Shown here one piece after another: positions 1 through 10,111 of a stretch of DNA of 64,000 nt. The stretch is taken from NCBI GenBank assembly GCA_001599755.1, contig BCHX01000006.1, positions 3,831,336 to 3,895,335 on the forward strand, in the 5' to 3' direction. Below the pieces are notes generated by a model. That model saw only the letters and a list, made by a program, of their open reading frames with translations, did no database searches and was not told the DNA's origin. The position numbers and the translations under genes are program-made. Every line of letters begins with the position of its first letter. Positions within the stretch are counted from its first letter, which is position 1. Source of the DNA: Gliomastix tumulicola. Its lineage: Eukaryota; Ascomycota; Sordariomycetes; Hypocreales; Bionectriaceae.

Positions 1-1
1 C

Positions 2-1270
2 TTCACCTTTGGCTTCCCGTGGAATCCGTGGAAGACGACCGAGTCGCTTGCCTCTGGCGACGCTATCAAGGAGTACATGATAGAGTCTGCTCAAGCGCAG
101 GGCATCGACCATCACATCTGCTACAGACACAAGGTCGAGGAGGCGAATTGGAACTCGCAAAAGCGAACATGGGACGTCAAGGTCGGCGTATCGGGAGAAT
201 CGTCCCCAGTCACCTTCCGGTCGAGATACATCCTCCTCGGCACAGGCTACTACGACTACACGACGCCGCTGCAGAGCGCCATCCCGGGCATCGATCGCTT
301 CCAGGGCACCGTGATCCATCCTCAGTTCTGGCCCGAGGACTACGACTACAAGAATAAGCATGTTGCCATCATTGGCAGTGGTGCCACTGCTGTCACCATC
401 CTCCCCGCCATGGCAGACAAAGCACGACGTGTGACCATGTTGCAGAGAAGCCCCGGCTACATCTTCTCGCTTCCGTCCAGCAATCTCATTACGCGCCTGC
501 TCTGCGCCTTCCTACCCTCCAACATTGCCTACTTCCTCAACAGGCTGCTCTGGATCTTGCGCAGCTATCTATCCACGATGTTCTGCAGATCGTATCCCAA
601 CCTTGCCAGGAAGGTCATCCGAAATGCAACGATGAAGCAGCTACCGGCAGGGATGAGCTGGGAGCAGCATTTCAAGCCCAAGTACAACCCGTGGGAGCAG
701 CGACTCTGTGCCTGTCCCAACGGAGATTTCTACGCGGCGCTGCGGTCAGGGAAAGCAGATGTGGTCACCGCAGTGATCAAGACCGTGACAGAGGACAGCA
801 TCGAGCTCCAATCGGGCGAGGTCCTCCATCCCGATGCCATCGTGACGGCAACTGGTCTCAAGCTGCGCTTCGGCGGCGACATCCAGTTCAAGATCGATGG
901 CCAACCCATCAACATCTCCAACAGATTCGCCTGGAAGACAGTCATGCTGCAGGATGTGCCAAACCTGTTCTTCAGCACTGGCTACGAGGCGGCCTCCTGG
1001 ACGCTCGGCGCGGACGTCAGCGCGCGTCTGTTTGTCCGGATTCTTCACGATATGCGGCGGAGAGAGAAAGACGTGGTCGTGCCCAGAGTGACGGAAGGAT
1101 CCCAGATGGAAGACAAGCCAATGATGAGCCTGAACTCGACGTATCTGAAGAACTGTAAAGATGTCTTGCCCAAGGGCGGCGTTGGGCAGTGGAAGCCCAA
1201 GTCGAACTACATCGTTGATATGGCCGGGGCAAAGTGGGGAGATATCTCGACGGACCTGTACATGGAGTGA
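2..1270 (+). CDS. Flavin-dependent monooxygenase, Baeyer-Villiger type (5' partial)
   Basis: The reading frame is open from base 2, so the start and the first FAD-binding motif lie outside the window; 422 residues remain. It contains FQGTVIHPQFWP at about 296-331, which fits the type I Baeyer-Villiger fingerprint FxGxxxHxxxW(P/D). A second dinucleotide-binding loop, IGSGATAVT, follows at about 371-397 and is expected to hold NADPH. ATGLKLRFGGD further on fits the conserved ATG segment of flavin monooxygenases. Such enzymes insert one oxygen atom from O2 into ketones or oxidise soft nucleophiles. No intron is visible. The substrate cannot be read from sequence. The family assignment is firm; a true Baeyer-Villiger activity rather than N- or S-oxygenation is less certain. 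Confidence 0.9.
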   Translation, partial: FTFGFPWNPWKTTESLASGDAIKEYMIESAQAQGIDHHICYRHKVEEANWNSQKRTWDVKVGVSGESSPVTFRSRYILLGTGYYDYTTPLQSAIPGIDRFQGTVIHPQFWPEDYDYKNKHVAIIGSGATAVTILPAMADKARRVTMLQRSPGYIFSLPSSNLITRLLCAFLPSNIAYFLNRLLWILRSYLSTMFCRSYPNLARKVIRNATMKQLPAGMSWEQHFKPKYNPWEQRLCACPNGDFYAALRSGKADVVTAVIKTVTEDSIELQSGEVLHPDAIVTATGLKLRFGGDIQFKIDGQPINISNRFAWKTVMLQDVPNLFFSTGYEAASWTLGADVSARLFVRILHDMRRREKDVVVPRVTEGSQMEDKPMMSLNSTYLKNCKDVLPKGGVGQWKPKSNYIVDMAGAKWGDISTDLYME

Positions 1271-1328
1271 GTGCCGTAGAGAGTGATGGGCTCTGAGTAG
1301 ATATGAAGTAGTATTAGTGGTGTATTCC

Positions 1329-1789
1329 TTAGTCCATACCAATCTTGATCTTCTTCACATATCCTTGTCCCATCTTGCCTCGTCCTTTCCTCGACTTGGG
1401 CCTCGAACCTGCAGGCTGTCCATACAGCCGTCTCTTGTCTCGTCGGTATGACGCCGTGCAGATGATCGTCGGCTCGCCAACCTCTTTCACGTGGATCCCG
1501 ATGCATTCAAGCCTCGGCGTCTCCCCCGCATCACTGATAAGCAGCTTCACCTCTTCTAGGCCTAGCTTCCGAGCAGGCACCTCCCCCGATATCTCTACCC
1601 CATGGGAAAGACGACTTACCTTTCCCAGGCCTTTTCACCCCGCTGTGCGTCCAAGCGAGGTCATTGCTGAAGCCTCTCGCCAAGCCAGAAATGGTCGGTC
1701 AATAACCGCGCTTTGGCTGTCACAAGTATTTCAGTGGCCCCTGCGAAGACTCACATCATCAAGGCGGTCGCCATAAAGGGCCTCACCAT
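1329..1789 (-). CDS. Possible small spliced gene, basic 96-residue protein
   Basis: A three-exon model joins in phase: 1789-1755, 1642-1620 and 1561-1329. Intron 1 (112 nt) starts GTGAGT and ends CACAG; intron 2 (58 nt) starts GTAAGT and ends CTAG. The product would be 96 residues with a strongly basic C-terminal part (SRPKSRKGRGKMGQGYVKK), rather like a small ribosomal or RNA-binding protein, but I do not recognise the family. Its ATG lies 97 bp from the divergent CRAL-TRIO gene, so the two could share a promoter. The model rests only on splice consensus and an open frame; a chance frame is a real alternative. Confidence 0.35.
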
Positions 1790-1885
1790 TCTCTGAACTA
1801 TCAGACTCTCTTCATTCGGCCGAACCTCAAACTCGCAGACGCACTCTCGCCCTATCATCCAATTTGACTTGTCCATCCTCCCACC

Positions 1886-3124
1886 ATGGCAGACCACAAC
1901 GGCGCAGATCGACCCAGTGTCGACATCTTGAGCACGCTGACGGCCGATGAGAAGGTCAAGCTACGCGAAGCTTGGTCTATGCTCCTCCAGCTCTGCGGAG
2001 TCGAGGACCTTAAAGATCAAGCCTCACCCAAGACGGCCAAATTTCTCCAAAGCCTTCCCTGCAAGTCCGACCAGGCGTTCAGAGACACCCTGTGGCGCGC
2101 CGTTCACGGGGACCATCCAGACGCCATTCTGTTGCGCTTTCTCAGGGCGCGGAAGTGGGACGTCGAGCTGGCGGTCAACATGCTCGTCTCCGCCGTGAAC
2201 TGGAGGGATGAGATCAAGATTGACGAAAGCATCATCTACGACGGCGAGAATGTGGCCCTCCAGCCGCAGCCGAACATCTCGCAGAAGGACCGAGACTTCA
2301 TCGCGCAGTACCGCTCCGGGAAGGCTTATGCCCGCGGAGCCGACCGTGAAGGCAGACTCGTGTACATCATCAAGGTGCGGCTGCACAAGCCCAGCGCCCA
2401 GTCTCCCGAGGCCATGGAGCGGTTCATCCTGCATAGCATCGAGAGCTTGAAGATGGTCGTCAGATCACCGCCGCCCCACGACCAAGTATGCCTCGTCTTT
2501 GATCTGAGCAACTTTGGCATGGCGAACATGGACTTCCACGTGGTTAAGTTCATCATACAGGTCTTTGAAGCCCGATATCCCGAGACTCTCGGGATTGTTC
2601 TCGTCCACAACGCTCCTTTCATCTTTTGGGGTATGTGTGCACTCTCGTAGCTCTCCCTCCACACATTGCGGAATCTGACTCTCGTTCTAGGCGTTTGGAA
2701 CATCATCAAGCATTGGCTGGATCCCGTCATTGCCTCCAAGATCAACTTCACGAGTGGAAAGTCGGGGCTCGCGAAGCACATCCCCGATGGTACCCTGCAG
2801 AAGGAATATGGAGGGAAGGATGATTGGCAATATCGCTACATTGAACCTGTTGCCGGGGAGAACGACAAGCTGGGCGCCGAGGAGAAAACGGCCGAGCTCC
2901 ATGCCCAGAGGAGTGGCCTGATTGAACAGTTCGAGACCCTTACTTCGGAGTGGGTGAAGTCGCAGTCTGGAGACCAGGAAAGGGCTCAGCGGAGAGATGC
3001 TGTTGTCAAGGACTTGCAGGACAACTACTGGAAGCTTGACCCTTACATCAGGGCCAGAACGTACTATCATCGGGCGGGCGTCATCGACCCATCAGGCAAC
3101 ATGAATTTGACTGCAGCACAATGA
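1886..3124 (+). CDS. CRAL-TRIO (Sec14-like) lipid-transfer protein
   Basis: Two exons, 1886-2630 and 2691-3124, with a 60-nt intron (GTATGT..TCTAG) give 392 residues. The CRAL-TRIO N-terminal helix motif LRFLRARKWD is at residues 83-92. The lipid-binding domain follows at about 145-295, with LVFDLSNFGMANMD and the ARYPETLGIVLVHNAPFIF stretch typical of Sec14 homologues. The splice joins FIFWG to VWNIIKHWLDP inside this conserved block, which supports the junction. Sec14-type proteins move phosphatidylinositol and phosphatidylcholine, or related lipids, between membranes and set lipid kinase substrate levels. The C-terminal 100 residues are charged and helical, without a domain I know. Sec14 homologues are numerous in fungi, so the lipid is not predictable. 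Confidence 0.93.
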
Positions 3125-3830
3125 GCAGTCGATCAATGCAGAATAGATGTAGCTTCATAGGTTACAATCAGTTTCGCCAAGAGTCTCTGTTGATTTGCCC
3201 CTCGCGTCAGTAGACCAGCATTAACGCAGGTATCATGAACCGCGTTGTATCTGATGTGGCCTGGGTATAATTCTCACCCAGGAGCAAGCTGAGTGCCTCT
3301 CAACCCTGCGTACATCATCTGAAGGGCTGTGATCACCACCAACTGGCACGTCCACCCCTGCCATGTACATCGCAAGCATACCCCAAACCGCCTGGGATCG
3401 CTCGCATCGAACAATCCAGACTGCCAGCCACAAATGAGGACTACGGCCCCAGTGTCCAAGTTTACCCACTGCCAATGCAACCGCCCCGGCGAGTGACCAC
3501 ACTAGGACAGCATCCCCCGCACTTTTCCCCAATGTCGACTCTGTCCTAGCAGGGATCCTGGTCTTTGCGGAGCGCTGACTCGGCTGCGTGTGTGCCGCGA
3601 TCAGTGATCACTTTCCACTAACCTAGCTCAACTGCTCAGTGTACTTGGGCTCATTTATGTAGGCTAGCTGCTGTTCCCCACGTTGTGAGCAGCCGGTTTC
3701 CTCGGCTTGTGTTCTCAAGCCTCCTTGTGATGTCGCTCTGATTATTCAAGTCCCCCAGACTGCGCCTCTTCGTCGGCGAAGTGCACAGCACCAATTCCTC
3801 CACCAGACATACCAAAGGCGACTCATCTTC
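3125..3830. other. Intergenic, 706 bp
   Basis: Spacer between two genes on the plus strand; it must hold the terminator of the CRAL-TRIO gene and the promoter of the DUF3712 gene. Open frames here, such as minus 3233-3532, lack ATG starts or known motifs and look accidental. Confidence 0.6.
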
Positions 3831-5194
3831 ATGGCTTTGGGAGGCGTTCGAAATGAGGCTTCTCCGTCGGCCAGCCCCCGACCTTCACAGGCACAGGGCG
3901 CCGAAATGAGCCCTGCTGTGGCTAATGACGGGCCTGCTCCAGATGGCGCTGACCGAGATGATGCCTCCTCCACCGACCATGTTCAAGAGAAGACACCGCC
4001 CAAGGAGCCAGCCAGCAAATGGCAGAAGCTGAAGGCGCATTTCTGGAGGTTCAAGTGGTGGTACCTGCTTGGTTTGGTGATATTGCTTGCCATTCTGTTG
4101 CCAATCTTGTAAGACACCTTCAATGTCGGTTCAGGGACGAGGACTGACTAAGATCTCCCAGGTTCAAGGTCATCATCCCTGCCATTGTCCAGAGCATCCT
4201 CAACAGCCAGTCTCTGCCCATCAACGGCGGCAGCCTGCGCGTTCTATCACCAAACGAGGTCATGATGACGCTCAACACGTCTCTCGACACTCCGCTTGGG
4301 GTCACTATTGACCCGTTGGTGCTCAAGCTTCACCAACCCGGCATGGAGGATGTCTCGCCATTCCTCGAGCTTCGCCTCCCAAAGCAGCATGTTGACGGCA
4401 AGACCGAGGTCCTCATTTCGAACCAGACAGTCCCTATTGGAAACTACACCGAGTTGGTCAGCTGGTTCAGCGATGTCTTTGACAAGCCCTCGACAAAGTT
4501 ATCCATCAGAGCATCCCCAACCGTTCGACTGGGAGCCCTCAGTTACCACCCAACCCTCAAGAAAACCATTGAACTGCCTACTCTGAACTATCTCAACGGG
4601 TTCGGGGTGACAGACCTAAGTTTCATGCTCTCCAACAACACCAACAGCACTACGCCAAACATGAAGGGGAAGGTCAATTTGCCCAATTCCGGCGATTTGA
4701 CATTAGGGCTTGGCAATATCACGTTCAATCTCCTGACTGGCGACGTCAAGGTTGGCCTTTTGACCGTGTACGATGTCGACCTCTACCCGGGCGATAATCT
4801 TCGAGACTTCGAAGGGTTCTTCTACTTTGATATGCTTGTGCCCAATCTCCATTCCATTCTGGAAAGTCAGGATCAGGCACTTACCACGGGGCAAATCGAG
4901 TTCAACGTCACAGGCAATGCCACGGTTGTCAATGGGCAGCACATTCCCAGCGTTGAAGAGATATTGAAGGATCGGCCGCTCACTTTCTACATACCCCTTA
5001 TTACCCTGTTGACGGATGTCTTGGCTGGTACGATGGACAGCGATGCGTCGCCACTGGGTGTCTTTGGTAACGTCTTTGGGAACAAGACTCTGTTGGACAG
5101 TGTGATGCATCATTGGGACGGGGGGCGCAGCAGCGACACCGTGGGGGGAAGAGGCTTGCGGACTATGTTGAAACGATTCTCCCCTGGAATTTAG
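3831..5194 (+). CDS. DUF3712-family single-pass membrane protein
   Basis: Two exons, 3831-4108 and 4162-5194, with a 53-nt intron (GTAAGA..CCCAG), give 436 residues. Residues 1-70 are hydrophilic and rich in Pro, Ala and Asp. A single hydrophobic helix (WWYLLGLVILLAILLPIL) spans about 76-96. The rest is a long beta-rich region matching the fungal DUF3712 family, which resembles LEA/AsmA-like domains, with several N-glycosylation sequons such as NNTNST. The predicted topology is a cytosolic N-terminus and a luminal or vacuolar C-terminal domain. Members are annotated as vacuolar or ER membrane proteins of unknown role. The intron interrupts the end of the membrane helix, and the phase fits exactly. 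Confidence 0.85.
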
Positions 5195-5618
5195 GTGCTA
5201 CTTGACGAGTTTTAATGATTAGTTTGGACATTCACGTCTTCTTGCCACCCTGGGTATTGAGAGAATCTTCCTAGAGGTTAGTAAAAGCCTCGCAATGTCG
5301 AAGGTTTGGATTTAGCTGCTCGACCACTACGTCGACCATGTAAGGATATCATCACTATCAAAATCATCGTTCAAATAGCAAGGCAGTTGACATTAGCGTA
5401 AGATTCAAAGCAGAGATGGGGCATAGGTCTTATGACAGTCGATGCTTTGTGGCTATGACCCTTTCGGACACACTCCGCGGTCTTTTACTCTGGAACACTG
5501 ACAGCACCTTGATCCTGTTTGGCGACATACTATCAACGTCGACATTCTCCTTAGATTTCCCACAGCCACACCTGACTAAATCCCCACGGACAATCCTTGC
5601 CATCGGAATGGTACATAC
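5195..5618. other. Convergent intergenic, 424 bp
   Basis: Lies between the 3' ends of the DUF3712 gene and abfB. It should hold both terminators. The only frame, plus 5416-5688, is short, overlaps the 3' end of abfB and has no recognisable motif. Confidence 0.6.
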
Positions 5619-7139
5619 TCAAGCAAATCCAGCACTCACTACCCAACTCGCATCGTCGTTGAAAGAAGAAGCCGAGTCAAACGTATGAACACCGCCGTTG
5701 CTCGCGGCGTAGAGGAGGTTGTTGTAATGACGGAAATAGCGGGTAGGATAGTTCCAGGCCCTGATAGAGCTTCCCTGACCGTTGAGGCCTGCTTGTGTGC
5801 AGAAGGTGGCATCTTCACGGAACTGCTTGGAGCCGTCGTTGGCGCTGAGCTGGAATGCAAAGTCGTAGTGTCGGATGTAGCTCCCGGGGGTGTCTTTGGA
5901 CTCGAACGAGTAGCAAGCACTGTTTGCGAGGCCAGCACGGACCGTCCAGCTGGCCTGCTGTTTCAAGGCGGTGCTGCTCGACGACGAAACGACCTGGGTA
6001 TCGATCGAGGAACCAGTGTGGGTGAGGTAGCGAGTCGTGCAGCAAGATGTCGTGGCACGCAGCGAGACCGATGAGCCAACACTGAACGAAGGCCCGCTGG
6101 TCAAGGAAGCGACGGCATATTTCGCAGCCACGATGTTGCTCTGCACCGCATTCTCTGTGGCATCGGAAGGATAGCCAGAGGTCATGACGCCTTCGTAGAA
6201 GGTACCCTGGGCACTGACGCTGTTGTCGCCACCAATGCCGAGAATAATGGCGCCCTCCTTGCTCATCGGATTATAGCCCGACGCACTTGGGCGTGCGCCG
6301 TTATAGTATGTCGCCAGCGAGCCGGAGGCGCTGTTCGCACCGCGGATTGCCCACAGGTTCGGCCCTCCCTTCACGACGGCGGTGGTGAATCTCCAGGTGA
6401 TGGACGGGTCCCCAGCATTGTTCCCCGAGCCGCGGCCGGAAAACAGGCCGTTCTCGAGGTCAGCCATGATCCAAGGGCCGCTGCCGGCACCAGAGCCCCA
6501 GGCAGTGCTGTCGCCAAAGTAGATGGCCTCCATGTGGCCATTGCCAGTGTCGAGACTGTTCGTCTCGGCGTTGCCGTAGTCGAAGCAGCAGCCACCGTTG
6601 TAGTGAGTGCCATCGAGAACCGCGTACATGCCCTGCGGCGCATCACCTACGGCCGTTCCACTGGCGCGGTTGTTCCTGTATCCCGTGCCGGGCGACACGA
6701 AGACGCCGTACGCCTTCTGGCCGTTCAACGTAACCGGTGCGCCGATGGCACTGGCCAGGTTGTCGTAGCCGTTGACATCCGGTCCCTGGAAGCCGCCTGG
6801 GGGCGCTTGGGTGAGGTGGTTGCCGCGGCCGGACTGGTCGTAGATGATGGTGATCAGGCAGGTCGTCCCAGCACAGAAAGAGTCTTGCGTAGCCGCGTTG
6901 GCGACGCCGCCGGCCGACAATGGCGCGATGGTGGTTGTGGCGCCGTCCGAGCCACGCTTCACCTGGTAGAGCGCACCTGAAAAGGAGTTGTAGAGAGCAC
7001 GGGTGGTGCTGTGGGCGGCAATGCACGGCGTACCGCCAGAGGAATAGAGGTCGCAGGGTCCAGCCGTGACAAGGGAGCCCGCCACAAGAAGCCACCAGGC
7101 GAGATTGCCAGCGCGACTCATGATCGGTCGCGAAAACAT
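5619..7139 (-). CDS. abfB: Secreted alpha-L-arabinofuranosidase B, GH54 plus CBM42
   Basis: An intronless gene of 506 residues. An N-terminal hydrophobic signal peptide (about 1-26) precedes PCDLYSSGGTPC, the usual mature start of GH54 enzymes. The GH54 catalytic domain runs to about 340. Glu229 in DLENG and Asp305 in GGDNS sit where Aspergillus AbfB has its nucleophile (Glu221) and acid/base (Asp297), both offset by eight residues. The C-terminal part (about 345-506) is the CBM42 arabinose-binding beta-trefoil, seen as repeated YLTHTG / YIRHYDF / YFRHYNN segments. The enzyme removes terminal arabinofuranose from arabinoxylan and arabinan outside the cell. A second in-frame ATG at codon 7 could be the start instead. 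Length and all key residues are normal. Confidence 0.97.
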   Translation of the reverse strand: MFSRPIMSRAGNLAWWLLVAGSLVTAGPCDLYSSGGTPCIAAHSTTRALYNSFSGALYQVKRGSDGATTTIAPLSAGGVANAATQDSFCAGTTCLITIIYDQSGRGNHLTQAPPGGFQGPDVNGYDNLASAIGAPVTLNGQKAYGVFVSPGTGYRNNRASGTAVGDAPQGMYAVLDGTHYNGGCCFDYGNAETNSLDTGNGHMEAIYFGDSTAWGSGAGSGPWIMADLENGLFSGRGSGNNAGDPSITWRFTTAVVKGGPNLWAIRGANSASGSLATYYNGARPSASGYNPMSKEGAIILGIGGDNSVSAQGTFYEGVMTSGYPSDATENAVQSNIVAAKYAVASLTSGPSFSVGSSVSLRATTSCCTTRYLTHTGSSIDTQVVSSSSSTALKQQASWTVRAGLANSACYSFESKDTPGSYIRHYDFAFQLSANDGSKQFREDATFCTQAGLNGQGSSIRAWNYPTRYFRHYNNLLYAASNGGVHTFDSASSFNDDASWVVSAGFA

Positions 7140-7175
7140 ATTTGGCTACTATGACAGTTGTCTAAGTGCTGCTTA

Positions 7176-7185
7176 GGATCCGCGG
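7176..7185. promoter_or_regulatory. GGATCCGCGG site upstream of abfB
   Basis: A 10-mer (CCGCGGATCC on the minus strand) lies 37-46 bp before the abfB start codon. The same 10-mer occurs at 14282-14291 upstream of the NmrA-like gene and at 19218-19227 between the SDR and aldehyde dehydrogenase genes. The CGG element suits Zn2Cys6 binding. Function is inference. Confidence 0.25.
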
Positions 7186-9778
7186 TAGTGGATGCTCTGG
7201 AGAGGGGGTACTTGGAACTTGATGCCAGTCCTGTTACATTGAGGACATCTTGCTTGGCCTTTATACTTTTCACTATTTGCCTCAGCATTATCACGAGCCA
7301 ATCTGCCATCTCGCAAGACATTCGAGCCGTGATCGTTAGAGGTGGAATAAACCAGCAGTGTAGCTAATCATCTACCGACGCTTATGTGCTGCAACCATGC
7401 TAGTACAAAAGGGGAGACATGCTCGCATTCGAATGGCAGGAAAAGGCCCCGAGTCGAGATACCGAGCCCGAATTGCCGAGCCTTGGAGAGTGCAGTGATG
7501 TGGCAGACAAACGAGAGGCTTCATATGAACGAGAGAGAGCGAGTGCCTGGACCACGGGTCTCTCCGCTTCCCCGCCTTTCCATTTCGATAATACGACGTC
7601 CCGTGCCGTCGTTGCCGTTTTGCCGTTCTTGCCGCCTGTCAGTCGTATGAACGGCAGCCACAGAGATCGATAATAATATATGCCTAAATACGCGCCCCAA
7701 TCAACGGATCGTAGGTTACCCAGGGGTCGATTTACCCCAGCTCAATCGTTACAGGCGTGCCAACCAATGCTACGTGGCAATTGGATGGTGCTCCTCCCCC
7801 GGATTTCAAGCATTTGAATCACATTGGCCATTCTTTGCTAGAAACAGGCACCAGCACCAATCCCGTGGGCCAAAATGTCAGATGGACTGTGGTTCACCAG
7901 GTCCAATTGAGCTGAAGTGCTGGTCCGTCCACAAGGGCCCGAGTCCTTGGACTGACGGGATCAAAAGTCTGGCGACTTGCGTGTGAGTGGACCGGCTGGA
8001 GCTGTTTTGTGCCTTCGTCGCATCTTCGCATCGCGCTTGGCCGGTTTGGCGCAGTAGTTCCGACCATCCTTCGCGTATGAGAGTACCTTGGAGCTGTTTA
8101 CGACCATGGGCCCATCGCCCATCTGATCTGAATAAGAATGCCTCTCCCGGAGAGAAGATCCGGCATCGCGCCGAGCTCCGAAGCTCCCCGCTCGCCGTGA
8201 ACCCGATCGGCGGTCAGATATCCCTGTCTTTCCATTGATCTAATTTGACGTTGGTGAAGACTACAATATCCTGATCCAGGAACTCGTGTAAGAGATGCTG
8301 CTGTATGATCAAATGAAACACTCTAGAGGAGTCAGTCTCCGAGGTGAGTGTCGGCTGTACATCCTGTCGGGCCTGGGGACAGGATGAGATGACCGGCAAA
8401 GTCAGCACCATCCAGACAATCCAAACCTGAAGCAAGTTCGATCTATGGCCGGAGATATTAGAGGACTCATCCGACTAGGTGCCTTCTCTAACCAGATCTG
8501 GACCTCCTTGGCGACGACAAATGTAGATATGTTCTCTGACGGTCGCTCGATCTTCATACCTCTATGACTTAAAGGCGTGCATGAATTCTCAGCTTCCTAT
8601 CCTAGACACTTTAGCTGCGTTCCGTTGCGGCTTCATAAGCCTCTGAGGAGCCCTCGTGTCTGAAACGGCGCCCTAGGAAGACGCGATGAATGTGAGGTTT
8701 CCGTAGCAGCGGTAACACCAGTGGCAGGTATCTTTGAAGCAGTAGCTTCTGTGGGAGTTGATACAGATTGAAAAGCATAGGAGCGACACTCTGCAATGGG
8801 ATCTTGACACATATCAAACCGCAATACATTCCATAGACACGCTAGGCGAGACATGTTAGGGACAGGATACGTCTGTTGCGAGACTACCCTACAGCACTTG
8901 TCATCTGGTGTTGGCGAGCCCACGTTCAACGCTCCGCTGTCACACATGATGGAGGTACAAGGACGCTTTACCACTACGATATATATCCATATCCGTCAGA
9001 CTTCGACCAATTTTATGGTTCTAGCGCGCGAGGGTTGAGAATTCCCAAATCCGTCATATATGTCGGGATGCTATAGCTACTTTACTCGCTAGGGAATCTC
9101 AAGCGGTCAATGCATTAGACTGGTGTTAGTATCGACAGCCCTCCTAAATTAAATCATTGACGAACAGTTAGCCCGGTAAGAACATGCTGTCGAGACAGGG
9201 AGCTGCCCACTAGCCGAAAAAGCCCAAGCCCCCAGAGCAATCACAGCAAGGGTCACCGCGAGTTTCCAGGTCCCCGGGATCGCCATACTGCGGAAGCAGC
9301 CTCCGGAAACATCCAGAAAACACGGGGCAACGGTTCTCCCCGCTACGTGATCACCTTGGCGAGCCATCCCCTAATAGCGCGCGGGACTCTCGGTTGGATC
9401 TCAAGGGTCTTTCGGTTCGCAACGGCGGCCGTCTAGCATTCAGCATCACTGATGTAGATTGTCATATGAAGCTATCCGAGATGCAGACCTTCAAAAATCA
9501 GCAGGCGGTCTGGCTGCGTGCGCTCTTTTTGACAGCTTCTCAAGACCCAGGCCAGCCATTTCTGGGCTGACGGCGAGGACAGAGCCGCGATGTTAATCTA
9601 GTCGCCGGAAATATCGCCACTTTTGCAAAACACAAATGCCGTGCTTTGGCTTGTAAGAATACGTTTTTCCAGCCTGGAGGTATGTCGCTGTGTAAAGTCG
9701 CCCCGATCTTAGGTACCGAGCTGTCGCAGAGACAGCTCAGAGAGAGCAGCGCCCGAACCGTGTCATACGAGGCCCGGG

Positions 9779-9813
9779 TAAGGAATGGTAAGGAATGGTA
9801 AGGAATGGTAAGG
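9779..9813. repeat. 10-bp tandem repeat, about three copies
   Basis: AGGAATGGTA is repeated three times without change, flanked by partial copies. It lies in non-coding DNA about 300 bp before the dioxygenase gene. Confidence 0.9.
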
Positions 9814-10111
9814 CAAAGTGGTGGTGTGTGGCGGCAGTTGGAGTCGGCAAAATGATTACACGCGGATTGGCTGCTTAGCTCTGGGCCAACTGGGCGGGGG
9901 ATGATCGCTTTCCCGGGCTCTCTATTAACTGTGGCGCTAGTCATTGCCGATTCCTTTGCCATCTGGTCAGCAGAAGCTCAACTGGGGCCCAGTCTGCAAT
10001 CCGGGGAAGAATAAAATGCGCTGGCCTGCCCTTCCACCCCGGGCGGTTCGATTTGCAATCATCAGCACCCGACAGGACACACGACGATACTACTACTACT
10101 ACTATTCCAAG

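Larger units (their letters stand above)
7140..10111. other. Gene-free stretch, about 3 kb
   Basis: I find no gene here on either strand. The proximal 500 bp is the divergent side of the abfB promoter and the last few hundred bases precede the dioxygenase. Frames such as minus 8633-8974, minus 9149-9367 and minus 9540-9962 have no family signature, and several lack an ATG. The only structure seen is a short 10-bp tandem repeat near 9.78 kb. Decayed sequence or long regulatory DNA are both possible. Confidence 0.55.

Noticed and set aside
8633..8974. Minus-strand frame of 113 codons
   Set aside because: No motif, no supporting splice structure; typical of chance frames in GC-balanced DNA.
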